Position numbers and translations under genes: made by a program
Assembly: GCA_018398805.1 (NCBI GenBank)
Contig: JAGFBZ010000720.1
Coordinates: 1 to 64,000 of the forward strand
Source: Hirundichthys speculiger
Taxonomy: Eukaryota; Chordata; Actinopteri; Beloniformes; Exocoetidae
DNA: 64,000 nt
Direction of reading: 5' to 3'
Shown here: positions 13,722-25,739 of the stretch, piece by piece
How positions within the stretch are numbered: the first letter of the stretch is position 1
Layout: each line of letters begins with the position of its first letter
The notes under the pieces: generated by a model
Told to the model about the DNA's origin: nothing
What the model saw: the letters and a program-made list of their open reading frames with translations, nothing else
Databases searched by the model: none

Positions 13722-15090
13722 TGTCTGATGATACCTGTGCATGGATCAGGGAGATCGTCCTGGCCACACTCCCAAGTCTCCCAGAGGAAAAGCTAAAGTT
13801 GTTGGTAGAAAAGATGATACTGCAGGGAGTGGAAAGCAGAGAAGACCTGAAGTATGTTCAAGAGGAGGACATGGTGGACTTCATCAGGCCCATCCAGTGT
13901 AGGAAGCTCCTTGATTGCTGGAAATTACAAGGTCATTAACTGTTGTAATCCTCTTGAGGCTGGTCATGTAAAATGTTTAAAAATGAAAAGGATATACTTG
14001 GTCAGTGTAAGACTTATTGCTCTTCCTTTGTTTTCAGATTGCAGTGTTGAAACCCCACCCAGGCAGCTGTCCACAAGTACCACACCTGTTACAAGCCCTT
14101 CCACCTCAAGTAGTCCCATGTCTTCTGCTCTCTACCATCTCCACACACAAATATAAAAAAAAACTGGCCGGAAAACCTTCCAGGTGAACTGGAACAAAAT
14201 GCCACCTGGGTTGCTTACAACAGTTACAAGTGGTAAAAGACCCTCACCATCTGACAGACGGCAGTTTGTGAGAGTACTTGTGGATGATATGCGAAAATAT
14301 GAGGCTAACCCCACAAGGGCACAGTGCCTCATAATTACCAGAAACATTACAAGACAGTATCCACAATCCTTTGCTGATACCTTAGATGACAGAAAGACAA
14401 TGATAGGTGGAGGCTATGAATCACTTCTGGGCCAGGTTAAAGTACGTGTGGAGGCATTTGAACAGGAACAACACTCTTGCTCGACATAGAGTATCAAAGG
14501 GTGCTACAGGGGCTATGCCTGCCCGAGGACCGGCAGACAGCTATGGGTGCACAAGATGGCAACCAGAGTTGCCACCTGAGGAAACTGAAGAAAGCCTTGA
14601 AGGTCTGAGACAAAAGATGACAGACATCTGTAGACATGATGGTTTAGCAGGTGCAGACAGGGCAGAAATACAAAACTTGATGGAAACAACTTATTATCTG
14701 CAACGCAAAATGATCAGTTCTACACCAGCTGTCCCACTGGAGGACATTAAAAGTCAGTGGCCCTACTTGTTTCTGCCAAGGAGCATGTGTTCTCACTTCG
14801 AGCTCCTCACAGACATTCAGATCCTGAGAGTAATGGAGGCATTTCCTGAAGACCAGGGCAGAATCATCATAGAATACTTCAAGGCAAATCCCAGCAATGA
14901 CGAAGTGAAGAAGGTCCTCTCCCTGGAAAAAACTGCAACGTTCCCCTACCTTCTGGACCTACTGATGGCACACTTCAAAGAGAGGAGAGATGCCCTTATC
15001 TTGCATGCAGACGTGAGTATAATTGATGTCGTCAACTTTGACGATTTGAAATAGGATAAATAAAGCTTTGTGTATTTCTTCACCATTTAT

Positions 15091-15332
15091 TTAAAGGATA
15101 AGTTTGGTATTTTACACTTAAAGTCCTTTTTCAGATTGTTTATGATGAAATCGAGCGATTTTGATTCAAATTAGTTCACATGCTGCTGGAACGAGCTTTT
15201 ATTCTACCACAGAAACCGAAAAAGCTCGTTCCGGCAGCATGTATCCAAATTTGAATCAAAATCGTTCAATTTCATCATTAACAATCTGAAAACAGGGCTT
15301 TTAGTTGTAAAATACCAAACTTGTCCTTTAAG
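15091..15332. mobile_element. Hairpin MITE with ~100-bp arms, TTAA-type ends
   Basis: The sequence starts TTAAAGGATAAGTTTGGTAT and ends with the near-perfect reverse complement. The arms run inward to complementary GCTGCTGGAACGAGC and GCTCGTTCCGGCAGC around a short loop near 15205. It is non-coding, lies in intron 2 of ORF2, and is small enough not to affect splice sites. The TTAA ends suggest a piggyBac- or Kolobok-type mobiliser, by inference only. Confidence 0.8.
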
Positions 15333-16407
15333 TTAGTCATGGTTGAAGTCATTATTAAAACATTGTGTAATTATATCAATAGTAACTTTCTCCATTGTTT
15401 TTTGTCTGATATGTAGGTGTCAGTCACAGCAGCAAACTGCGAAGGCATCCCTCGCTCTGCCTGACAGTCCGCGCTTGATCATTCTCGGTAAGCACAAAGT
15501 TCTGTGTCTATACTTGCACTGTACCAGTGTTTTCCAGAGGGTTTGAACCTCCTGGGGCCATCCATGAGCATGCAAAATCTTTGACATTTCGAAGTTAAAT
15601 GCATCAATCTGGTGCATTTTGAGATGAGGCTAAATCTACAATGAGTTTAGGGCTTTTATAAGCAATTTTATGATAACAAATGAAACATCAAGCAGATGGT
15701 ATTGTCTTTGCCAACAATAGCTTTTGATAAACAAAAGAAAAGAAAAATCATTAAGGCTTCTCGCTGGTTGAGTTTTCTCACAAACATTCTGTTCATTGTG
15801 TATTTTTGTTGTTTCCCAGGTCCATTAACTTCTGACCAACGTTGGATGGTCAGCATTGAGGGTCAGGTGGTTTGTGAAGGAGCATCATTTGTGATGGGGC
15901 TTGCTGTTGTCTTCACTTGCTTCTACAATTTCAATCTTCAATATCAGGATGAAGCTGCCTGCATTCTTGAATTCATACAGAGGTAAGTTTAAATTCAATA
16001 TTAAGTTATTAGTCTCAGGTGATTGGGCTTTAAGTAATCTTTCCATCCATCTACAGTATGTGCAGATTACACTCAGATCTATGTGTCACTGACGGCAGGT
16101 GAACATGGGCTTGTAGATAACTGTCGCTGCATCGAACAGATCAGTGTGTGAATGCAAAACAATTTTCTCCAGCTAAACTCAGACAAAACTAAAACCATTC
16201 TCTGTGGCCCACAGAAACAAGGAGAAAGTGTTATCAGTCACATTGACACTTTTTTCTCAAAAGCCTGAGAATCAGGTTTGAAATTTAAAATTAATTCTAG
16301 ACTCATACTTGAGCTTTTAAAGTCACATTAAATCAATAACCTAAGCAGTTTTTTATTATTTAAAAAACATTTCCAGCATCAAAGGAATTATGTCTCCAGC
16401 AGACTCC

Positions 16408-17965
16408 GGTTACGTTTACACTACAGGTCTTAATGTTTAATTCCAATTTATTGACCTTAATCCCATTTGTTTGTGTGGTCGTTCATACAATCATTTCCAT
16501 GCAACCTCCATCAGACTTCAGTGTGAACTGTGACCCACATGTGCAGAAGAAAGATCAATGCCACACTGTGTTTACGGAAGTAAATGTGGATGCTGCACTT
16601 GTTACAGGGTTGCCCCAGAGTCTTAAAAGTCTTAAAAATGTCTCAAATGTCATGTTCCTAAATTAAGGCCTTAAAAAGTCTTAAATTCCGTTGTCCAAGT
16701 CTTTTTAACCAAAGGTCTTAAATTTGATTATACTTGCCTATTTATGCAAAGTCAACCAAACTGCAACGCAAGCTGAAATGGGGGAAAAACAACGTGAAAT
16801 TTAAACAGGGTTTAGTGTAACGTCAGAGAACGTCTCATTTCTTGAGTAAGCGCAGACAATAGTTCGGGTTTTGATTGATTTGATGATTAATTCTAAATGA
16901 AGAATTTAACCAGTTAAAAATGGATTCATGGATATTTAATTAATAGTCGTGGCGCCTCATGTCTTTTAGTTTTTTTGTCTGCTGGAGACATTTGCTGAAT
17001 AAGGAAATAAAAATTTCAAATGAGAAAAAAAATGAGGGAAAATTATTAATGATGAATAGACTGTTGGTGTTCTAACTTTTGATAAAGGAAAACACACAAT
17101 TTCCAGCCCTAATCTGGAGAAGTGACGGTGACATACTCTGAGGAGGTTTTTATCAATACTTTGTACTTTTACTTGACTATATAATGGGTTCGATGTAGAT
17201 CTTAATTTTCAGTAAAGTGGTCTTAAAAAGGTCTTGAATTTGGGGTCAAACCTTGGGGAAACCCTGTGTTAGCATGTGTTTAATCATGTCTTTCATAATG
17301 AAACGCATGATTAAAACACTGTCTTCTCCAGAGCCGAAGTAGCTTCTCCTTCGGTGCTAACTCCGAGACTTAAAGGTAGGGACTGAGATTCTCTTTTTTT
17401 TTGGCCATTTTTGCAAAATCAATTGAAATCCTTTTCCTAACCCATTTACAGCTACTAAGTTGGAAGCACTGACATGGAAATTAAACAAGTTAATCATCTG
17501 TGGAACGGACAGGGCTTGAAAAACTCCAATCCTTCCTAAAACGCATTAAACTTTCGTTTACAAAGACGTGAAACTCACCGAGTGGTCAGGGGTGTTCACT
17601 GGTATGTTCACACAGAAATTGCTGCAAAAGATGCTTTCCAACAGGTGTTTTTGCCATTCGTTGTAAAGCTCTCAGCGGAAGAATGTACGGGTGTGAGGCG
17701 TTTGGAAAAAATAGGTCCAGGTTTACAACGAATGGTAAAAAAACCTGTTGGAAAGCATCTTTTGCGGCTATTTTTGTGTGAACATACCAGTGAACACCCC
17801 TGACCACTCGGTGTGTTTCACGTCTTTTTTAAACGAAAGTTTAATGCGTTTTAGGAAGGATTATTCCAGTGCACCCACACTGTCAGAAACAAATCGGATA
17901 TGCATCACATTTGAGCAGAAAAAAATCGGATTCAGGTCACATTTAACTGCAGTGTGAATGTAGTC
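16408..17965. mobile_element. Inverted-end element inserted in the LINE, hAT-like by its ends
   Basis: The ends GTTTACACTACAG (left) and CTGCAGTGTGAATG (right) are imperfect inverted repeats. Removing the segment rejoins LINE sequence (LINE-like codons before 16408, then LIHVSSRLDYCNG). There is no transposase. Such ends resemble non-autonomous hAT elements of fish, but no clear 8-bp duplication was found. Confidence 0.5.
17528..17862. repeat. Long palindrome (arms ~140 bp)
   Basis: The arms 17528-17665 and 17720-17862 are reverse complements with few mismatches, around a ~55-bp centre. As a result both strands encode nearly the same peptide start, MVRGVHWYVHT. It is non-coding and probably a foldback element or an inverted duplication within the larger insertion. 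Confidence 0.85.
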
Positions 17966-18091
17966 TTGGAGAGACTAATCCATGTTTCCAGCAGGTTAGA
18001 TTACTGTAATGGCCTGCTCACTGGACTCTCTAGACAAGTTTTAAGACAGCTGCTGTACATCCAGAATGCTGCTGCTTGTGTCCTGATGAGA

Positions 18092-18557
18092 AGTGCGTTC
18101 CAAAACCCTACAACTGCACCCTTTTCAGTACCCTACTTAGTCATCGAGTGCCGTTCCAAAACACAAATACGATTACTTCCTGTCTTCTAAGATGACTTCA
18201 GAATTTGAATTAACGATCAAATCTGAAGGCAGCATCCATGCACACTTCAAGCTGCTTATGACCCATAATTCTTTGCGACACCAGCGGACTCAGCAAAACT
18301 TATCAAGATGTTTGCTGAAATGTCTCTGAGTTTATTTTTTTGTTTTTATCATATACAAATGTAAATACATAAGTTTTAAACGAATTTGGTGGATCTGATA
18401 TATCTGTTAACACCGGAGCGCAGCACGTATCTGCGTGATGACGTCACAGAACAAACACTCAACGCAGCCGTTGGTCATCTTCTAAATCATCTACTGAGGC
18501 AGCTGACTTATTAGGCATTGAGTCATTGAGTCAGTTGACTAGCTTTTGGAACGCACC
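18092..18557. mobile_element. MITE with GTGCGTTCCAAAA ends
   Basis: The left end GTGCGTTCCAAAA (18093) is matched by TTTTGGAACGCAC ending at 18556. The ~465-bp interior is non-coding. LINE sequence is continuous across the two junctions, which supports a discrete insertion. Confidence 0.75.
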
Positions 18558-20269
18558 CTAGAACTAGGAAATATGACTATATTAGTCCAGTGCTCAGGTC
18601 TTTGCGCTGACTTCCTGTTGTTCAGAGAGTAGACTTTAAAACAGCTCTGCATATGTACAAGTCTCTTCACGGTCTAGCACCAGGGTACTTCTTTGACATT
18701 TTAGAGCCGTATTAACCATGTTGGGCTCTAAAAACGTCAGGCAGGGGGCTCCTGGTAGTACTCGGAGTCAGGACTAAACTTGGTGTGGCTGCCTTCCAGT
18801 TTTATGCTGCTAACATCAGGAACAGTCTTCCAGAAGATGTTTAAATCCAAGTTCTGTTTAGATATACATATTACAGCTGGAAGTATTTTATCTGAAATTT
18901 GTTTTTTTTTTAATTTATTCATTACTTTTTGTTTTATGTTATGATTTTATTCTGGGGTTGTTTTGTATTTGTAAAGCATTTGAAATACCCTGTGTACAAA
19001 TTGTGCTATATAAATAAACTTGCCTGCTTGCTTGCTGTTTGTGTATTGCTGTACACTAAGGTCCCACTCAGCTTAATCTCAAAGTTAGTAAGTAGCTGAT
19101 CTAAAAATTTAGCAGTGGAAAAAATATAATTTTTTTTACAAGATTAATATTATGTATTTGCTTTGTGATGATGTAGAACATAATTTAATAATTTTTTCTG
19201 TCTTTTTGTTTCACCTTGCCATGTCTCATAGAAGCTGTGTAGGGATCAACCCAGAGAGAGGGACCAAGGCACGACAGGGTAAAGGGACCAGCAAGAAAAG
19301 CGGGAAAATGGTCCAGAAGAAAGTGACATCCCTGAACCCACATGTGTGCACTCTCTTGAGAAAACTTATGGATTTTGAGTGGGACTTTGTGTGAGTTTGA
19401 CACCAACTCCTGTTGAGTTGACCTGCACATGTACACACACATCGCATAGAGTTCAACTTTAGTTGTTGTGACTGTTGGCTTCCTCAAACTCATTCATAAC
19501 TCTATTATATGGAAGAGTTGTATTTTTTTACATTATTTTTGTTCTGTTTATTATACACAACCTAAACCTAACTACTGATGGTATTTGGGCAGCATGCTGT
19601 AGAGTTAAACTTTTTCTATGTGTTCAGTGAATACCTGAAGTTTATTGGGTGCTGCTTTTTCAGGTGCAACAGATAAATCTGTCTGATACCCACACACACA
19701 AAGTGTCTTCCAATTACTCGATCATCGAAGCACAGTCCAACCTGGCCTTGTTTTATTTTTGGTATCTGGCCAGCATACTGTATTGTTCAGTGTTAAACAA
19801 TATTGCTTTGTTTAGTGAACCTCTATAGTTTAAGGGGCAAGATGTTCTCTCTTTGAACAGATTAGAGAAGTTAAGTGTTTTCTGTCTGTATAATTAAAAA
19901 AAATGTTTTCAGCCCTTAGCTCACTCAGTAACTCAGCAATACTCACATTTACTCAGTCACCCAGATACACACACTAGTGCACATCCACACACTTACACAC
20001 TCACACATCTTCTTGTGTTGTTTCTTGTAAGAGTTTGAGTATTTGAATATAATAAACAACAAAAATATGAATATGTCCGGTTGTCTTGTTTATTATTGCT
20101 AACAGTTACTTTCAGTTAATACAAATTCTTCTGGTTGTTTGTTCTGTTGTTTGAAAGTTAGGCTAAAACATCTGGCATTTGTTTACTGTATGTTTATACT
20201 GTACTTGGTACATTTAATTACAATTTAAAATATTTCTTGAATACAGTAAAGCTACTGTAAGTTTTACAG

Positions 20270-20665
20270 TAGAATTTGTACAGCAAAATACTATTAATTT
20301 ATATTACAATAATTTACCGTATTTCTGTAATACAGTAGACTTACTGTACGTTTTACAGTAAGTTACTGGCGAAACTGCTGCCAGTAATTTACTGTAATTT
20401 GGCATTTCTACAGCAAGTTACTGTACATTATAATTACAATAATTTACCGTATTTCTGTAATACAGTAGACTTACTGTATGTTTTACAGTAAGTTACTGGC
20501 GAAACTGCTGCCAGTAATTTACTGTAATTTGGCATTTCTACAGCAAGTTACTGTACATTATAATTACAATAATTTACTGTATTTTGGTAATACAGTAAAG
20601 GTACTGTAAATATTACAGTAACTTACTGGCGAAACTGCTGCCAGTAATTTACTGTAATTTTACAG
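20270..20665. repeat. 130-bp subterminal tandem repeat of the EnSpm-like element
   Basis: AATTTACCGT or AATTTACTGT recurs at 20311, 20441 and 20571, an exact 130-bp spacing, and the copies are nearly identical. Each unit contains several TACTGTA/TACAGTA words and CTGGCGAAACTGCTGCCAG, a 19-base near-palindrome. By analogy with CACTA elements these are likely transposase-binding repeats. Confidence 0.85.
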
Positions 20666-20682
20666 TAAAAAGTTTTACAGTG

Positions 20683-20869
20683 ATTAGTTTGTTTTTTTAA
20701 ATAATTATGTTAATCAACAATTCAAAAGTAATGGCTGATTTTGATTATTTAATATTCAATAAATTTTTATTTATTGTTACTTTTGTAAGTTTCAACTGAT
20801 TTCAGTGAAAATTGTGGGTTTTTCCTTCTTTAACTGAGGGGTACCAACAGTTTTGTCCACATGTGTATA
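20683..20869. repeat. Right arm of outer Tc1-type inverted repeat
   Basis: This is the reverse complement of 8271-8463, running from ATTAGTTTGTTT to TGTCCACATGTGTATA. It begins directly after the CAGTG end of the EnSpm-like element. Confidence 0.8.
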
Positions 20870-21010
20870 ATCCTGTTTTTCTTTAGAACAGGAAACAAAG
20901 TGACTGGAAGACAAAGAGTAATAGACGAGAACAAATATGAAACGAGCCCTGGGAGTGAATGTAGGACGTCTGTGTGCCTGCCTTCACCCCTCAGTGTGGT
21001 TCTTTCCAAT

Positions 21011-21580
21011 TCAATCAATCAATCAATCAATCTTTATTTGTAGAGCGCTTTTCATGCAAGGACATGCAACACAAAGTGTTTTACAGAATTAAAAACAATT
21101 ATCACAATTAATTAAAAAAAAGATACGAAGAAAGCCCCTCCCTCCCACCCTCCATACTATACACACACACACACAATCACACCCAATCGGGAGACGTGGC
21201 ACTGGGGATCAAGGAAACACCACCTTTGGGGGCCAGCCACACTGGGAGGAGCCGCAGACCGTATCATCTGGGCCCCCTGACTCTAACTGACAGGCGGACC
21301 CCCAGATCAGAAGGAGGAACCCCCAGCCAGCCAGGCCAGAGGGACCCAAGGACAGCACCCCCAGTCACCTGACACAGCTCCCAGTGTGGAGGACCCCCCC
21401 CTGAGGAGACACTGGAGTTAAAAGATGATGACTAAAAACATAAAATAGCAAGATAAAAGCATCATCTTAAAAAGCAAGTTAAAAGCAGCAACATAAAACA
21501 GGATAGCACCAGATAAAATTTGGTGCTATCCTGTTTAATTTTAGCTGAAACTGCTCCATTTCTTTAACTGGAATAAAGAA
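21011..21580 (-). repeat. Antisense retroposon tail with (AATC)n
   Basis: On the minus strand the sequence ends AGCGCTCTACAAATAAAG followed by (ATTG)n, the form of a LINE or SINE 3' tail. The body is GC-rich and non-coding, with a CA run near 21161-21176. A 15-bp hairpin (GGATAGCACC...GGTGCTATCC) lies at 21496-21536. The family is not identified. Confidence 0.5.
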
Positions 21581-21824
21581 ATAAAAAGGGTGGTTGTCTG
21601 TGAGACACTTCAGAGGTCATTTTGTGATTTCAATTATGATGAGACCGTGTGTCGCTGGTTCTCTTTTCCCTGTGCAAAAACTCGAGCCTTCTTTTCTAAG
21701 GTGTGTCAGATTTAGAGCCATGATCACCTGGTATCTCTGATTAGCTCGCTTTAGTCTCAAAGTCAAAACGGGCATCTTTTATCCAAAAAGCGACTTAATC
21801 AGATAGATCTATGTATCAGCAGCA

Positions 21825-22080
21825 CAGCGGCTTGATGATTAGCCCTGTTGTCTCACAGCAAGAAGGTTCCTGGTTTGAACCCCAGCGGGGCCCTTTCTGT
21901 CTGGAGTTTGCCTAACGAAGCTCAGTTCAGGGTTACACAGACTCACACTTAAAATTAGTTAACCTCGTATACGTACGTGCTTTGGGACTGTGGGAGAACC
22001 CAGAGAAATCCCACATGTAGAACACACTCCAGCAGTCCTTAAATAGGAATAAGCAGGTATAGATAATGGATGGATGGAAG
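21825..22080 (+). repeat. tRNA-like SINE-type repeat
   Basis: The head reads AGCGGCTTGATGATTAGCCC, followed by GGTTTGAACCCC, a B-box-like sequence. The body has GGAGTTTGCC and GTGGGAGAACCCAGAG, and the tail is (ATGG)n. This is a very common fish repeat layout. A second, interrupted copy lies at 35690-39290. Confidence 0.65.
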
Positions 22081-23759
22081 TCTATGTATGTCTAATATAT
22101 GTTTTAAAACAAAGACTAATCCCTTCCAGCTTTGCATCATACACCACTGAGTCATTAAAAACCATTTAGGAATGTGATTCTTCATCAGAAAATATCTTTT
22201 ACTCTCTGCTCATCAGTCTGCTGACAATTTTAATTATTATTCCGATGTACACCTTTTATGCTAGGTACTGTCCAACTTGAAAATGTCCTTGGTAAGATCT
22301 AAAAGCATTCTTTTTATATAAGCCAGAAACCTTCTGAATCAGAGCTCGATAAGAAGTCCAAAGATTATGTCAGTGACTGGATCAAACTGGGCCAAGACCC
22401 AAATGATACTGCACACATGGAAGCTGCCGAGACGTTTTGGGAGCGGTGCGATAACCTCACATTTACAAATGGGGGTTATATCTTGATACGCAGACATAAT
22501 GGACTGAGCTCAGCTCCTCTCTGCCTTGGAGTGGAATCGCTGCAGCAGATTAGTTTATTGAGACACAGAGCTGTAATTCAGCAATGACTTTTACTGCCTA
22601 TTCTGCTCAGAGTTTATGGGATCTTTTCAATTAGCATGGCCACTACTGTAAACAGACGATTTACTCTGCATCTTGTCAGCTTTATACATCACCGGCTAGT
22701 TACAATCAGACAAATGCACTTGAAGAACCCAGATACCAAAGCAGAGGTACTCTGTGGGATTAGAGAGCTAACTAAACCGACTGAAGAAATGAGAAATTAC
22801 CCGTCTCAGTCTAACGCTTTCCATTTTTTTTTAATCACAAAAAGTTCTGTAAGATATGTGGCAATAAGTAAATAAATAATAAATTAAACCGTCACTGTTT
22901 TCCAGGATCTCATCACAATAGATGCGCTGTATTGTTGCGCTGCTGGTGACAAGTTCCACACTCAGTCAAACCCACTGACTTCATTTCTTTTTTTCTCCAT
23001 CCCACATGTACCATCTCTCTGCCCAGAGGAGCATAACATCTGCTTTAATCCGCAGTTGGAAGTGCAGTTTCCTCTTGTTTGAACACAACTGATGCTGAGA
23101 GCCACAGATAGAAGAACTGAGACTTACTCATGCAGATACAATCTGGTAGATTATCTACTGCATTTTCTCGACCAGTTGTTTTGTGAGTGTTGTTGCACTG
23201 TGTAACATATCCTGCTATGACCGCATGAGTAGTTATCAGAGCTCCTCATTTTCTGTCACTGCTGTGTTTGACCCGAGAGACAACATCTGGTTTTCAAAGC
23301 CAAGTTGCAGAAGTAGTGAAACATTTTCAGTTCACTGAATAGCCACTAGGCGTTGGCTCCAAAAGTGTGTCTATTTCTATTTATCACCATGTTATAACAT
23401 AACATTTACAACAGAAAAAAAAAAAAAAAAAAAGTTTGGTAGTCAGTTTTTGGTAGCCATAGCTAGATTTCAGATTCATGATCACTATATGGCAGTAAAT
23501 TTGTGTGTACCCTATAAGGTAAAATTGTATTAAACCATACATGTATGCATAATTTGGGACATGGTTTTATGAGTGACAACTGCATTGTAGTCATTCTTAA
23601 AGTCTATGGCTCGAACCATACACTGTATGAAAGAAGTCGACAAACCCCCTGTAGATTTTTAAAGAGTCTTTTAGGCCTATGGGCCATGCCATGTTTGCGG
23701 GAAATGACTCCACCTAACTCCTGTTAATCCAAAAAATGGGAAAATAGGTGGAATGATGA
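22081..23759. other. Gene-free stretch
   Basis: No coding signature is recognised. A poly-A run lies at about 23415-23433. Confidence 0.45.
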
Positions 23760-24839
23760 AGCCTGTCAGTCAGATCAACCCCCCCAACAAAACACAGTTT
23801 ACCATAAGATGCCTATTTTATGTGGACTGCTAAATATAAGATCTTTTGGCTCTAATTCTGTCTTAGTCATTGATCTCATTATGGAGACTCTGAGTGATGT
23901 CTTCTGCTTATCAGAAACATGGTTACAGGAGGAGGAGTATGTCAGTTTAAATGAGGCTATGCCGCCTGGTTATATTTATTATCATATTCCCTGAAGCACG
24001 GATCAAGGTGGAGGAGTAGCAGCCATCTATATCTCTAGCCTTCTGGTAAAAACAAAGCCTAAATGCAATTATAATATGTTCTGAAACCTCACGCTTAGTC
24101 CAACCATCCCGAGCCAGAAATCAGAAAAGCCAGTGTTGTTCGTGGAAGTGTCCGGCCCTCTGCTGGTGCTTATCAAGAGTTTTCTGTTCGAGTCTCAGAT
24201 CTGGTTTAGTGCTTAGTTCAGAAAGTTATCATAGCGGGGGACTTTAACAGTCACATGGATGTCGACGGTGACAGCCTTAAATTAGCCTTTACATCTTTCT
24301 TAGAGTCGTTGGGCATCTCACAAAAAAGTGAAAAAACCAACGCACTGCTTTAATCATATCCTGGATCTGGTCTTCAGCTACAATATAGAACCTGATCACT
24401 TATTAGTGTCGCTTCTGAATCTTCTTTTCTCTGAACACTATTTAATAATGTTTGAATGTGAAAATGTTTACTTTACAGCGAATAATAAAAAAGTATTATT
24501 ACAGCACATGCCTATCTGAAAATGCAATGGGTAACTTTAAGGTGGCCATCGTTTCTCATCTCTCTATGGTAGAACATTTGAGGGTGATGACCTGAAATTT
24601 ACCTCTGCAGATACTGATTGCCTTGTCAACAATACTGCACATACAGGGGTTAGACAATGAAACTGAAACATCTGCCATTTTAGTGAGGGAGGTTTCTTGC
24701 CTAAATCGGATCAGCCTGGTGTCCAATATTCATAAATTGCACACAGCAGCAGTAAGAGTAGAGTGTGAAGGTTCAGTTATCAGGGTAAGAGAACAGTTTG
24801 GCTCAAAATATTGCAATGCACACAACATTATGGGTGACA

Positions 24840-25739
24840 TATCAGAGTTCAAAAGAGGACAAATTGTTGGTGCACGTCTTGCTGGCGCATCTGTGACCAA
24901 GACAGCAAGTCTTTGTGATGTATCAAGAGCCACGGTATCCAGGGTAATGTCATCATACCACCAAGAAGGATGAACCACATCCAACAAGATTAACTGTGGA
25001 CCCAAGAGGAAGCTGTCTGAAAGGGATGTTCAGGTGTTAACCCGGATTGTATCCAAAAAATATAAAACTACAGCTGCCCAAACCACAGCAGAATTAAATG
25101 TGCACCTCAACTCTCCTGTTTCTTCCAGAACTGTCAGTCAGGAGCTCCACAGGGTCAGTATACACGGCTGCTATAGCCAAACCTTTGGTCACTCGTGCCA
25201 AACGTCGGTTTCGATGGTGCAAGGAGCAAAAGTCTTGGGCTGTGGACAATGTGAAACATGTATTGTTCTCTGATGAGTCCAGCTTTACTGTTTTCCCCAC
25301 ATCCAGGAGAGTTACGGTGTGGAGAAGCCCCAAAGAAGTGGACTACCAAGACTGTTGCATGCCCAGAGTGCAGCATAGGGGTGGATCAGTAATGGTTTGG
25401 GCTGCCATATCATGGCATTCCCTTGGTCCAATACTGGTGCTGGACGGGAGCGTCACTGCCAGAGACTACCGAACTATTCTGGAGGACCATGTGCATCCAG
25501 TGGTTCAAACATTGTATCTTGAAGGCGGTGCCGTGTATCAGGATGACAACGCACCAATACACCCAGCAAGACTGGTGAAAGATCGGTTTGATGAACATGA
25601 AAGTGAAGTTGAACATCTTCTCGGCCTGCAGTCACCAGATCTGAATATTATTGAGCCACTTTGGGGTGTTTTGGAGGAGCGAGTCAGGAAACATTTTCCT
25701 CCACCAGCATCACATACACTGAGAAATAGAAAAAGTTGA
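24840..25739 (+). pseudogene. Tc1-like transposase, frameshifted and interrupted
   Basis: An N-terminal helix-turn-helix (FKRGQIVGARLAGASVTKTA, then CDVSRATVSRV) ends at a stop near 24973. Further frames carry TTAAQTTAELNVHL, then RRFRWCKEQKSW, VLFSDESSFTVFP (first catalytic Asp), VYQDDNAPIHPA (second Asp) and LNIIEPLWGVLEE (final Glu). So the DD34E triad is present, though not in one uninterrupted ORF. The last ~20 codons are cut off at 25717 by the CACTG element and resume at 30141. Confidence 0.85.

Larger units (their letters stand above)
16040..19034 (+). mobile_element. L2/CR1-type LINE fragment in ORF2 intron 4, interrupted twice
   Basis: The segment at about 16055-16400 reads the reverse transcriptase region just after the active site (ADYTQIYVSLTAGE-like, then NFLQLNSDKTK-like sequence). 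Matching downstream sequence resumes at 17965 with SRLDYCNGLLTGL, and again at 18557 with YDYISPVLRSLR-like sequence. The 3' end (ATAAATAAACTTGCCTGCTTGC) has short tandem repeats typical of L2-like tails. Frames are broken throughout. The fragment is split by an inverted-repeat element (about 16408-17965) and by a smaller MITE (18092-18557). Confidence 0.75.
13721..19394 (+). pseudogene. ORF2: five-exon SAM-domain accessory protein of the EnSpm-like element
   Basis: The start ATG (13721) overlaps the ORF1 stop as TAATG. Exons read 13721-13931, 14038-15012, 15417-15487, 15820-15982 and 19232-19394, all with GT-AG introns and compatible phases. Exon 1 is a SAM domain (about 65 residues, SREDLKYVQEEDM...RKLLDCWK). 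Exon 2 carries KMPPGLLTTVTSGKRPSPSD and a long helical region. Exon 4 has WMVSIEGQVVCEG and NLQYQDEAACILEFIQR. Exon 5 has GINPERGTKARQGKG and ends LMDFEWDFV. It resembles proteins annotated in fish as SAMD3-like. It is broken by an in-frame TAA at 14154-14156, an extra G near 14453 and a frame change in exon 3. The role is unknown; partnership with the ORF1 transposase is inferred. Confidence 0.7.
9726..20682 (+). mobile_element. EnSpm/CACTA-like element, ~11 kb, two ORFs
   Basis: The right end is ...GTTTTACAGTG at 20682 and the left end TACTGTTAGAC at 9726, a degenerate CACTG. Both ends are rich in TACTGTAA/TTTACAG words, typical of CACTA subterminal repeats, and the right end has a 130-bp tandem array. 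The interior carries a C2H2/transposase-like ORF1 and a SAM-domain ORF2 on the + strand. A clean target duplication cannot be read because a Tc1 sits at the left junction. Superfamily assignment rests on the ends and on the HDLFEGI motif in ORF1, and needs a search. The element is disabled by several small indels. Confidence 0.65.

Noticed and set aside
17582..17807. Two ORFs of 73 codons on opposite strands with the same start peptide
   Set aside because: They are produced by the palindrome at 17528-17862 and do not represent genes.
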